Below, piece by piece: positions 17,672-25,643 of a DNA stretch of 64,000 nucleotides. The notes under the pieces were generated by a model that saw nothing but the letters and a program-made list of their open reading frames with translations, had not been told where the DNA came from and did no database searches. The stretch covers positions 4,340,001 through 4,404,000 of the forward strand of contig CP063166.1 of assembly GCA_016806145.1 (NCBI GenBank). The letters are read 5' to 3'. The stretch comes from Variovorax paradoxus. Its GTDB lineage: Bacteria > Pseudomonadota > Gammaproteobacteria > Burkholderiales > Burkholderiaceae_C. Every line of letters starts with the position of its first letter. The first letter of the stretch is position 1. The position numbers were made by a program, and so were the translations under genes.

Positions 17672-19702
17672 ATGAAGAAGCCAACGATGGCGACATTGCC
17701 AAGAGACACAAGAGACACCCTCTTCCTCCTGGCAGTCATAGCCCTCATCATCCTCCCCCAGGTAGACAACCTCCCCTGGTGGTGCACCACCCTCACCACA
17801 GCGGTATTGATCTGGCGCGGCACCCTCGCCGTCCAATCCAGACCCCTCCCCTCCCGCTGGTGGCGCATCGCCCTGCTCGTGGTGACGGTCGCCGCCACCT
17901 TCGCCACCCACCGCACCCTGCTGGGCCGCGACGCCGGCGTCACGCTGATCGTGATCCTGCTCGCACTCAAGACGCTCGAGCTGCGCGCGCGTCGCGACGC
18001 CTTCGTCGTCTTCTTCCTGGGCTTCTTCGCGATGCTCACGAACTTCTTCTATTCGCAGTCGCTCGCCACCGCCGTCACGATGCTGCTCGCGCTGCTCGGC
18101 CTCCTGACCGCGCTGGTCAACGCCCACATGCCGGTGGGCCGGCCGCCGCTCGCGCAGGCCGCGCGCACCGCCGGCTGGATGGCGCTCGCGGGCGCGCCGA
18201 TCATGTTCGCGCTGTTCCTGCTGTTCCCGCGGCTCGCGCCGCTGTGGGGCACGCCGACCGATGCGATGGCAGGCCGCAGCGGGCTGTCGAACACGATGCG
18301 CGTAGGCACCATCGCCGAGCTCGCGCTCGACGGGCGCGTGGCGGCACGCATCAAGTTCGACGGCAACCGCGCGCCGCCGCAGAGCCAGCTCTACTTCCGC
18401 GGCCCGGTGCTCGCGCAGTTCGATGGCCGCGAATGGACCGCGCTGCCGTCCTGGCGTCGCGGCGCGGGCGCCTCGGAGCTGCGCACCAGCGGCGAGCCGC
18501 TGGGCTACGAGGTCACGCTCGAGCCCAGCAACCGCCCGTGGCTGCTCACGCTCGACGCCGCGCCGCGCGCGCCCGTGCTGCCGGGCTACGAGGTCACGGG
18601 CAGTTCGGACCTGCAATGGTTCGTGAACCGGCCGCTGTCGGACCTGGTGCGCTACCGCGCCCAGAGCTACACGCGCTTCGAGAGCGGCCCCGCGACCAGC
18701 GCGAACTCGCTGCGCGCCTACCTCGCGCTGCCGCCCGCATCGAACCCGCGCACCGCGGCGCTCGCGCGCGAGATGCTCGCCGACCCGGCGCTGGCCGGTG
18801 CCGCCACGCCCGCGCTGGTGCAGGCGGTGCTGCAGCGGCTGCGCACCGGCGGCTACAGCTACACGCTCGAGCCCGGCATCTACGGCAACGACACCGCCGA
18901 CGAGTTCTGGTTCGATCGCAAGGAAGGCTTCTGCGAGCACATCGCCTCGGCCTTCGTGGTGCTGATGCGCGGCATGAACGTGCCCGCGCGCATCGTCACC
19001 GGCTACCAGGGCGGCGAACTCAACGGCATCGACGGCTACTGGGTGCTGCGCCAGAGCGATGCCCATGCCTGGGCCGAGGTCTGGGAGGCCGGCAAGGGCT
19101 GGGTGCGCGTCGATCCCACGGGCGCGGTGGCGCCGGGACGCGTCGGCCAGTCGATGCGCCTCGTGCAACCGCCGGGCCTGTTCGCGGGCGCGGTGATCGC
19201 GATGAGCCCGACCTTCGCGCAGAACCTGCGCGCGGCCTGGGAGGCCGTCAACAACGGCTGGAACCAGTGGGTGCTCAACTACACGCAGAGCCGCCAGCTC
19301 GACCTGCTGAAGAACATCGGCTTCACGGCGCCGAGCCTCGAGGACCTGGCCTACGTGCTGCTCTACCTGCTGGTGGGCGCGAGCCTGGCCGGCGCGCTCT
19401 GGACGCTGTGGGAACGCAGCCAGCACGATCCCTGGCTGCGCCTGCTCGGCCGTGCGCGCGCGCGGCTCGTGAAGGCCGGCCTCGCGGTGCCCGACACCGC
19501 GCCGCCGCGCCAGATGGCGGCGCTGGCCGAGGCCTTCTTCGGCACCGATCAAAGCGCGCCGCTGCGCGACTGGCTGCTGAAGCTCGAGGCCCAGCGCTAT
19601 GCACCGGCCGGCCCCGAGACGCCGGCCGCGCTGCGCGCCGAGTTCCGCCGCCTGCCATGGCCCGCGCGCAAGGCCGGGCCCGCACGACTGCAGCCCGGCT
19701 GA
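17672..19702 (+). CDS. tgpA: TgpA-type membrane transglutaminase (DUF3488/DUF4129)
   Basis: This 676-residue inner-membrane protein has about six N-terminal helices (DUF3488, residues 1-190), then a periplasmic transglutaminase-like domain with the Cys-His-Asp triad (Cys in EGFCEHIASAFVVLMRGMNV, His in SDAHAWAEVW, Asp in VRVDPTGAVAP), one more helix near residue 560, and a C-terminal DUF4129. In Pseudomonas aeruginosa TgpA is essential and works in an operon with MoxR and DUF58 partners; here the same three are split by the repeat/IS30 island. The first 200 bases are strongly C+A rich (17701-17760: 25 C, 16 A, 11 T, 8 G), the mirror image of the end of the DUF58 gene. Loss of the polycistronic link means it needs its own promoter. 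Confidence 0.93.
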   Translation: MKKPTMATLPRDTRDTLFLLAVIALIILPQVDNLPWWCTTLTTAVLIWRGTLAVQSRPLPSRWWRIALLVVTVAATFATHRTLLGRDAGVTLIVILLALKTLELRARRDAFVVFFLGFFAMLTNFFYSQSLATAVTMLLALLGLLTALVNAHMPVGRPPLAQAARTAGWMALAGAPIMFALFLLFPRLAPLWGTPTDAMAGRSGLSNTMRVGTIAELALDGRVAARIKFDGNRAPPQSQLYFRGPVLAQFDGREWTALPSWRRGAGASELRTSGEPLGYEVTLEPSNRPWLLTLDAAPRAPVLPGYEVTGSSDLQWFVNRPLSDLVRYRAQSYTRFESGPATSANSLRAYLALPPASNPRTAALAREMLADPALAGAATPALVQAVLQRLRTGGYSYTLEPGIYGNDTADEFWFDRKEGFCEHIASAFVVLMRGMNVPARIVTGYQGGELNGIDGYWVLRQSDAHAWAEVWEAGKGWVRVDPTGAVAPGRVGQSMRLVQPPGLFAGAVIAMSPTFAQNLRAAWEAVNNGWNQWVLNYTQSRQLDLLKNIGFTAPSLEDLAYVLLYLLVGASLAGALWTLWERSQHDPWLRLLGRARARLVKAGLAVPDTAPPRQMAALAEAFFGTDQSAPLRDWLLKLEAQRYAPAGPETPAALRAEFRRLPWPARKAGPARLQPG

Positions 19703-19759
19703 ACGCAACCACATGTGTCGCTCGCCGGCCCTCTCGCGGCCGGGCGGCACAATCGGCCG

Positions 19760-21049
19760 ATGCGATCTTCCCTTTCCTCGCGGCACCAACCGGTCCGCGC
19801 CGCCGCCCTTGCCCTCTTCGCTGCCTGCGCCGCCTGTGCCGCCGGGCTCGCCACGCAGGCCGCGGCCCAGCCCCGCCCCGCGGTCAAGGCCGTGGCCGGC
19901 AGCACGCCCTACGCCACGCGCGACGACGCGATGCGCTTCGCCGACGAGGTCGCGGCGCGCCGGGGCCTGGACCGCCAATGGGTGCGCGCCACCATCGGCA
20001 GCGCGCGCTTCCTGCCCAACGTGCCGCGGCTGATGCTGCCGGGACCGGTGGGCACGGTGAAGAACTGGCAGGTCTACCGCGGCCGCTTCATCGACGCCAC
20101 GCGCATCGCCGCGGGCGTGCGCTTCTGGCGCGCCAACGCCGACCTGCTCGCGCGCGCCGAGGCCACCTACGGCGTGCCGCCCGAGATCGTCGTCGGCATC
20201 GTGGGCGTGGAGACCATCTACGGCCGCAACATGGGCAACTTCCGCGTCATCGACGCGCTCGCCACGCTGGCCTTCGACTTCCCGCAGGGCCATCCGCGCG
20301 CGGCCGAGCGGCAGGCCTTCTTCCGCGGCGAGCTCGAGAGCTTCCTGAGCACCGAGAGCCGCACCGCCGACGACCCGATGGTGCCGCTGGGCAGCTACGC
20401 GGGTGCGATGGGCATGCCGCAGTTCATGCCGAGCAGCATCGCCAAGTACGCGGTCGACTTCGACGGCGACGGCCGCATCGACCTGGTCAACAACACGGCC
20501 GACGTGATCGGCTCGGTGGCCAGCTACTTCAAGGCCTTCGGCTGGCAGCCGGGCATGCCCGCGATCTACCCGGTGCGCTTCGACGAGTCGCGGCTGCGCA
20601 AGGACATCCTGCTGGCGCCCGACATCCTGCCGAGCTTCAGCGCCGACAGCTTCGTGGCCGCGGGCGCGGTGCCCGAGGGCGAGGGCATCCGGCACAAGGG
20701 CCTGCTCGCGCTGATCGAGCTGCAGAACGGCGTCAACGCCGCGCCGACCTACATGGCGGGCACGCGCAACTTCTACGTGATCACGCGCTACAACTGGAGC
20801 AGTTACTACGCGATGTCGGTGCTCGATCTCGGCAACGAGGTCAAGGCGGCGATGGGCTATGCGCCGGCGCCGCAGCCGGTGCTGGCGCCAGCCCCCGTGC
20901 CGCAGTACCAGCCGCCGCTGCGCTCGCAGCCGAGGCTCGATGCGCAGCCGATGCCCTTGCCCCTGCAATCGACGCCGACCGAGCCGACCCCGTCGCAACC
21001 GCTGCCGCCCGCTTCGTCGCCGCGGCAACCGATGCCGCTGCCGCAGTGA
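19760..21049 (+). CDS. mltB: Lytic murein transglycosylase B
   Basis: This 429-residue periplasmic enzyme cleaves peptidoglycan glycan strands to 1,6-anhydromuramyl ends. It has a signal peptide (residues 1-36: SS-rich start, then ALALFAACAACAAGLATQAAA). The catalytic glutamate is in VGIVGVETIYGRNMGNFRVI. The GSYAGAMGMPQFMPSSIAKY and RIDLVNNTADVIGSVASYFK motifs are typical of MltB/SLT-B. The C-terminus (last 60 residues) is a proline/glutamine-rich tail not found in E. coli MltB. I chose the ATG at 19760 because it gives a clean signal peptide; the open frame extends 15 codons further upstream. Confidence 0.94.
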   Translation: MRSSLSSRHQPVRAAALALFAACAACAAGLATQAAAQPRPAVKAVAGSTPYATRDDAMRFADEVAARRGLDRQWVRATIGSARFLPNVPRLMLPGPVGTVKNWQVYRGRFIDATRIAAGVRFWRANADLLARAEATYGVPPEIVVGIVGVETIYGRNMGNFRVIDALATLAFDFPQGHPRAAERQAFFRGELESFLSTESRTADDPMVPLGSYAGAMGMPQFMPSSIAKYAVDFDGDGRIDLVNNTADVIGSVASYFKAFGWQPGMPAIYPVRFDESRLRKDILLAPDILPSFSADSFVAAGAVPEGEGIRHKGLLALIELQNGVNAAPTYMAGTRNFYVITRYNWSSYYAMSVLDLGNEVKAAMGYAPAPQPVLAPAPVPQYQPPLRSQPRLDAQPMPLPLQSTPTEPTPSQPLPPASSPRQPMPLPQ

Positions 21050-21059
21050 GGGCCACGCG

Positions 21060-21701
21060 ATGACGCCCCTGTCGCGCACGGCCCTGCGGGCCAACTGGCA
21101 CGCCGCCTGGCGCGCGCTCGGCATCGCGCAACCCGCCACGCCCGAACGCGATGCGCTGTGCGACGAACTGCAGCGCCGCTACGCCGAGCCGCAGCGCCAC
21201 TACCACACGATGCAGCACCTCGGCGAGTGCCTGGCCTGGTTCGAGCGCGAGCAGGCCGCCGCGCAACGCCCCGGCGAAGTGGCGCTCGCGCTGTGGTTCC
21301 ACGACGCGGTCTACGACGTCCATGCGCACGACAACGAGGCACGCAGTGCCGCCTGGGCGCTCGAGGCGCTGCGCCGCTTCGAGGCCGGCGAGGACGCGGC
21401 ACAGCGCGTGCACGAGCTCGTGATGGCCACGCGCCACGATGCCGTGCCCGAGGGCCGCGATGCCGAGCTGCTGATCGACATCGACCTCTCGATCCTCGGC
21501 GCCGAACGCGCGCGCTTCGACGAGTACGAGACGCAGGTCGGACGGGAATACGCCTTCGTGCCGCTCGAGATCCGCCTGCCGCGCCGGCGCGAGATCCTGC
21601 AGCGCTTCCTCGACCGCGAGGCGATCTACGCCACGCCGCGCATGCATGCCCTGCTCGAGGCCCGCGCGCGCGAGAACCTGCGCCGTTCGATCGCGGGCTG
21701 A
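21060..21701 (+). CDS. HD-domain predicted metal-dependent hydrolase
   Basis: This 213-residue HD-superfamily protein has the pattern HYHTMQHLGECLAWF ... LALWFHDAVYDVHAHDNE (residues 46-100) with the metal-binding His and His-Asp, and a later DIDLSILGAERARFDEYE. The family (COG4339) is annotated as predicted metal-dependent phosphohydrolases of unknown substrate. It starts 11 bp after the mltB stop and may be co-transcribed with it. It converges on the biosynthetic operon that ends at 21718. Confidence 0.82.
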   Translation: MTPLSRTALRANWHAAWRALGIAQPATPERDALCDELQRRYAEPQRHYHTMQHLGECLAWFEREQAAAQRPGEVALALWFHDAVYDVHAHDNEARSAAWALEALRRFEAGEDAAQRVHELVMATRHDAVPEGRDAELLIDIDLSILGAERARFDEYETQVGREYAFVPLEIRLPRRREILQRFLDREAIYATPRMHALLEARARENLRRSIAG

Positions 21702-21717
21702 ACGCGCCGCCGGTCTC

Positions 21718-22209
21718 TCAGGCCGGCAACAGCCGCCACCATTCCGAGCGCATCGGCAAGGCGCCGCCGGCCTCCTCGACCTGGCCCAGCAGCAGGCCAC
21801 CGGCCCCCGCGCCGTGCACCACCAGCCGCAGCAGTTGCGCCGCATCGCGGTTCAGCACGAAGCTGCCGTCGCCGCGCCAGCCCAGGCAGCGGCCGACCTC
21901 GGCCAGTGCCAGCGCGGGCTGGCTCTGCATGAAGGTGAAGGGCATGGTGAGCCCCGCATCGAGCTGCTCGAGCCCGGCGCAGGTCGCGGCCCAGGGCCCG
22001 CGCCGGCTGCCGACGCGCAGGCGCGCGCCGGCCGGCAGCGTGGCCTCGCCAGCCGCGTCGATGCAGCGCAGCGCGCCATGCATCGCGAGCTCGGTCCAGC
22101 TGCCGACACGGCGCGGCCGGTAGCCGAGCCGCTGCACGAGCTGCGCGTGCCAGTCGTCCGGCACCGGATCGGCACCGACGTGCGCGACGACGCGCCAGCC
22201 CTCGATCAC
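21718..22209 (-). CDS. Half-length beta-ketoacyl-synthase-like protein (chain-length-factor type)
   Basis: This 163-residue protein is the last gene of the operon. It resembles only the N-terminal half of a condensing enzyme (Ketoacyl-synt_2 type). WTELAMHGALRCIDAAG and TMPFTFMQSQPALALAEVGR line up with the ketosynthase core, but the usual active-site cysteine segment is absent (MQSQPALAL occupies that place), and it ends with LPMRSEWWRLLPA. It probably does no condensation itself and may act as a scaffold or chain-length partner for the KAS II-like protein whose gene it overlaps (GTGA, GTG start). The function is inference from family resemblance. Confidence 0.65.
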   Translation of the reverse strand: MIEGWRVVAHVGADPVPDDWHAQLVQRLGYRPRRVGSWTELAMHGALRCIDAAGEATLPAGARLRVGSRRGPWAATCAGLEQLDAGLTMPFTFMQSQPALALAEVGRCLGWRGDGSFVLNRDAAQLLRLVVHGAGAGGLLLGQVEEAGGALPMRSEWWRLLPA

Positions 22210-23294
22210 CGCGCGCCCTCCCCCGCATCCTCGAGCACCAGCGCCGCATGGCCGCCGCCGAAGCCCAGCACGTTGAACAGCACATGCCGCAGCCCGCGCG
22301 GTGCCGAGGCACTCAGCGCCAGGCCGAGCGCTTCGTCGGGCGCATGCGTCGCCACCGGCCAGACGCCGTGCGCGATGCAGCCGGTCAGCAAGGCCAGCTC
22401 CGCCGCCCCCGAAGCGCCGAGCGTGTGGCCGATCGCGGTCTTGAACGACACCAGCGGCGGCAGCGGATCGAACAGCGCGCGCAGCGCCTGCGCCTCCACC
22501 GCATCGTTGCCGGGGCTGCCCGCGGCCTGCACCTTGACCAGGCCGATGTCGCGCGGCCGCAGCCCGGCCTGCGCGAGCGCGGCCTCGCACGCGGCGCGCA
22601 CCGCGCCCGCCTCGTTGCCCGCGGGATTGCTGCCGTCGACGATGTTCGCGCCGCCCGCGACGCGCCAGCGCGCGGGCCGCGTGCGCAGCTGCAGCGCCGC
22701 GAAGGCCTCGCCGAGCACCAGCCCGTCGCGGCCAACGCCGAAGGGCCGCGCGCCATCGGGCGACAGCAGCTGCATCGCGCCGAAGCCGGCCACGGTGAAG
22801 CGGTTGTCGGGCTCGGCGCCGATCACCAGCGCCTCCTCGGCCCCGCCGCCGCGCAGCAAGTCCGAGGCCGCGAGGATCGCGTTGAGCGCCGAGGTGCAGG
22901 CCGTCGACACGGTGAAGACCGGGCCGCGCCAGGCGAGCGCGCCGGCCACGATCTCGGCGAAGTCGAGCAGGTCGCCGCCGAGCCGGCGGTCTTCCTTCTC
23001 GTGCTCCATGTGGCCGATGTCGAGCGAGGACGAGGCGACGAACAGCGGCGCGTCGCGCGACACCGCGCCGCCCGCGCGATCGGCCTGCGCCACCACCGCG
23101 CGCACGCGCCGGCGCACGCGTTCGTCCCAGCCGCCATCCGTCGGCGACAGCCTGTAGACGGGCCACTGCGCCTGCGCCGACACGGCCACCGGCACGGGCC
23201 GCACGCCGCCCGCGCGCAGGCTGGCGAGCGCCGCGTCCAGGTCGTCGCCCAGCGCGCAGGCCAGCCCCACGCCGCCGAGGTACACATCGCTCAT
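22206..23294 (-). CDS. KAS II-like beta-ketoacyl synthase with altered active site
   Basis: This 362-residue condensing enzyme of the FabF/KAS II fold should extend or load an acyl chain on the ACP encoded just upstream. The nucleophile is Cys133 in VSTACTSALNA, and the second histidine is His290 in KTAIGHTLGASG. The first histidine normally found in a HGTxTxxxD motif is missing: the matching stretch reads VQAAGSPGND (Gln256 in place of His). The C-terminus NVLGFGGGHAALVLED is the usual glycine-rich end. At 362 residues it is shorter than FabF (about 410). It overlaps the half-synthase gene and starts 7 bp after the ACP. Either the triad is rebuilt or the protein uses a non-decarboxylating reaction. 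Confidence 0.8.
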   Translation of the reverse strand: MSDVYLGGVGLACALGDDLDAALASLRAGGVRPVPVAVSAQAQWPVYRLSPTDGGWDERVRRRVRAVVAQADRAGGAVSRDAPLFVASSSLDIGHMEHEKEDRRLGGDLLDFAEIVAGALAWRGPVFTVSTACTSALNAILAASDLLRGGGAEEALVIGAEPDNRFTVAGFGAMQLLSPDGARPFGVGRDGLVLGEAFAALQLRTRPARWRVAGGANIVDGSNPAGNEAGAVRAACEAALAQAGLRPRDIGLVKVQAAGSPGNDAVEAQALRALFDPLPPLVSFKTAIGHTLGASGAAELALLTGCIAHGVWPVATHAPDEALGLALSASAPRGLRHVLFNVLGFGGGHAALVLEDAGEGAR

Positions 23295-23301
23295 CGCGGG
23301 T

Positions 23302-23574
23302 TCATGCCTTCCGCTCGCGCAGCAGGTGCTCGGCCAGGTGCGCGATCGAGCTCAGCGCGCGGCGCGTCTCCTTGCTGTCGGGCATGCGCACGCCGAAGGC
23401 CTGCTGGATCGCCATCGACACCTGCAGCGCATCGAGCGAGTCGAGGTCCAGCCGGGCCTCGGGGCCGAACAGGGCCTCGTCGTCCGACAGGCCGCCGGGC
23501 GGCGGCTCCTTCTCGACGGCCTCGAGCACCAGCGTCTTGAGCCGGGCGATGAATTCGGGAGTGACGGGGTTCAT
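23302..23574 (-). CDS. Acyl carrier protein of the biosynthetic operon
   Basis: This 90-residue carrier protein holds acyl intermediates on a phosphopantetheine arm. The attachment serine is Ser46 in ARLDLDSLDALQVSMAI, in the standard DSL context, followed by the acidic helix II. It overlaps the ABC permease gene (ATGA) and precedes the KAS II-like gene by 7 bp. As a dedicated carrier it suggests that the pathway is separate from primary fatty-acid synthesis. Confidence 0.88.
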   Translation of the reverse strand: MNPVTPEFIARLKTLVLEAVEKEPPPGGLSDDEALFGPEARLDLDSLDALQVSMAIQQAFGVRMPDSKETRRALSSIAHLAEHLLRERKA

Positions 23575-24728
23575 GGCGTGCGCCTGCGAAAGAGAAAGAC
23601 CGCGAGCACGAACATGGCGGCCGCGAACACCACGAGCCGCCCGACCTGCGGCAGCGTGTCGGCCACGCTGCCGCCGCGCAGCAACACGGTCAGCAGGGCC
23701 TCGAGGCCCCAGTTCATCGGCGAGAGCTCGACCAGCCGCTGCATGAAGCCCGGCATCACGAACTTGGGCACCATGATCCCGCCCGCGGCCGCCATCAGCA
23801 CGTTGACCATCGGCCCGATGGTGGCGGCCTGCGCATGGCTGCGCACCGCGCAGGCCAGTGCCAGCGAGAGGCTCACGGCCGCGAGGCTCACCGCGACCAG
23901 CGCGACCAGCAGCGCGCCCCAGTCGATGCCCGCGAGCGAGAGCGCATCGCCGCCGATCAGCGGCATCAGCCAGATGCCCGCGGCCAGCATCAGCGCGGCC
24001 TGCACCGCGTTCACCGCGAGATAGGGCAAGGCCTTCGAGGCCAGCAGCATGGCGCGCGACACGCCCAGGCTCTGCAGCCGGCCCAGCGCGCCCGAGCTGC
24101 GCTCCTGCACCAGCAGGCTCGAGAGCGAGGCCACGACGAAGAACATGCCGAACACCAGCCAGGCCGGCACGTTCTGCTGCACCGAGGTCGGCCGCGGCCC
24201 GCTGCTCGCGAAACGCTCGGCCTGCACCAGCGCCTGGATCGACGCGCCCTGCGCCGGCCCCGCGGTGCCCGGCACCTGCAGCGCGAGCCGCGCCTTGAGT
24301 TCGCCCGAGGCACCGACCAGCTCGGCGCGCAGCGCGTTGTGCAGGTTGCTGTCGATGCCGGGCTCGGTCAGCAGCTGGATGTAGGGGCGCGTCGACAGCG
24401 CCACCGATTCGAGCTCGTCCGACAGCCCCAGCTGCAGCACGATCACGTACTTGAGCTCGCCGCGGCGCAACCGTGCCTGCCAGTCGGCGCCGAGAGGCTC
24501 GGGCGCGCCATGCGCCTTGCGCCACTGCTGCAGCAGCCACTGCGCGGGCGTGCCGTTGTCGCGCACGTCGACCGCGTAGTTCAGCGCGGCCAGCGGCGGG
24601 CGGTAGATGTCCTTGAGCGTCAGCGACATCAGCACGATGAAGATCATCGGCATCAGGAACAGCGCGGCCAGGCCGTGCATGTCGCGCCGCAGCGCGAGCA
24701 GTTCCTTCTTGATGAGGGCTCGGAGCAT
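23571..24728 (-). CDS. ABC-2 type transporter permease
   Basis: This 385-residue membrane protein has one N-terminal helix (GLAALFLMPMIFIVLMSLTL), a large periplasmic or soluble loop (residues 40-175), and five C-terminal helices including WLVFGMFFVVASLSSLLVQE and the RSSGALGRLQSLGVSRAMLL coupling segment. This is the YhhJ/ABC-2 exporter layout. Paired with the ATPase encoded 6 bp upstream, it probably exports the product of the operon or places a lipid in the membrane. The substrate is inferred from context only. Confidence 0.85.
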   Translation of the reverse strand: MLRALIKKELLALRRDMHGLAALFLMPMIFIVLMSLTLKDIYRPPLAALNYAVDVRDNGTPAQWLLQQWRKAHGAPEPLGADWQARLRRGELKYVIVLQLGLSDELESVALSTRPYIQLLTEPGIDSNLHNALRAELVGASGELKARLALQVPGTAGPAQGASIQALVQAERFASSGPRPTSVQQNVPAWLVFGMFFVVASLSSLLVQERSSGALGRLQSLGVSRAMLLASKALPYLAVNAVQAALMLAAGIWLMPLIGGDALSLAGIDWGALLVALVAVSLAAVSLSLALACAVRSHAQAATIGPMVNVLMAAAGGIMVPKFVMPGFMQRLVELSPMNWGLEALLTVLLRGGSVADTLPQVGRLVVFAAAMFVLAVFLFRRRTP

Positions 24729-24734
24729 CGCTCG

Positions 24735-25643
24735 TCAGTCCCGCAGCGAGCGGTGGGTGAGCGCCATGAACAGCTGCTCGAGGTCGTGGCGGCCGAACTC
24801 GGCATGGCGCACCTCGATGCCCGCGGCCTCGAGCGCCGCCAGCACCGGGGCCGGGCCGGTGCCCGGATGCAGGTGGATGCGCCAGTGCACGCCGCCCTGC
24901 TCCACCGTGCCGAAGCGCGAGAGCATCCGCGCATCGAGCCCGTCGGCGGCCAGCGTGAGCAGCATCGCGTTCTTCGACAGCAGCGCCTCGAGCGAGCCCT
25001 CGCGCAGCACCCGGCCATGGTCGAGGATCGCCACGCGGTCGGCGATGGCCTCGACTTCCTCCATGTAGTGCGAGGCATAGATCACCGCCGCGCCCGCGCG
25101 CGCCAGGCCCTTGATGGCGTCGAGCACGAAGGCGCGCGATTGCGGATCGACGCCGACGGTGGGCTCGTCGAACAGCATCAGCTCGGGCTCGGGCAGCAGT
25201 GCGATCGCGAGGTTGAGCCGGCGCTTGAGGCCGCCCGAGAGCCGCTCGGCGCGCGTGCCCGCGAAGGCCTCGAGCTGCGCGAACGCGAGGCAGGCCGCGA
25301 TGCGCTCGCGCCGGCGCGCGCCCGCGAGCCGGCCCGCGGCGGCGAAGCAGGCCAGGTTCTCGGCCACGGTGAGCATCGGATAGAAGGCATGGTCCTGCGG
25401 CGCCACCGCGATGCGCGTGGGCGCCTGCGCGCGCACCTGCGCGAGCGGCACGCCATCGATGCGGATCTGGCCCGACTGCACCGCGAGCGCGCCCGACAGG
25501 TGCGAGATCAGCGTGGTCTTGCCCGCGCCGTTGGGCCCGAGCAGGCCGAGCACGCAGCCGCGCGGCACGGCCAGCGACACCGCGTCGAGCGCGGGTGCTT
25601 CGGCGTGCGGGTAGCGGTGGCTCAGCCCCTGCAGTTCGAGCAT
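24735..25643 (-). CDS. ABC transporter ATP-binding protein
   Basis: This 302-residue ATPase partners the ABC-2 permease. Walker A is GLLGPNGAGKTTLISHLSG, the Q-loop is VAPQDHAFYPMLTVAENL, the signature is ERLSGGLKRRLNLAIALL and Walker B is LMLFDEPTVGVDPQSR, all intact. The DPQSR-type D-loop and the C-terminal domain are typical of CcmA/DrrA-like exporters. It overlaps the BtrH-like gene at ATGA, which supports a single polycistronic transcript. Confidence 0.92.
   Translation of the reverse strand: MLELQGLSHRYPHAEAPALDAVSLAVPRGCVLGLLGPNGAGKTTLISHLSGALAVQSGQIRIDGVPLAQVRAQAPTRIAVAPQDHAFYPMLTVAENLACFAAAGRLAGARRRERIAACLAFAQLEAFAGTRAERLSGGLKRRLNLAIALLPEPELMLFDEPTVGVDPQSRAFVLDAIKGLARAGAAVIYASHYMEEVEAIADRVAILDHGRVLREGSLEALLSKNAMLLTLAADGLDARMLSRFGTVEQGGVHWRIHLHPGTGPAPVLAALEAAGIEVRHAEFGRHDLEQLFMALTHRSLRD

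Noticed and set aside
15060..17900. Skew flip as a replication terminus
   Set aside because: The flip extends less than about 1 kb on either side and the flanking genes return to balanced composition, which does not fit a chromosome-scale switch; no dif-like site was recognised.
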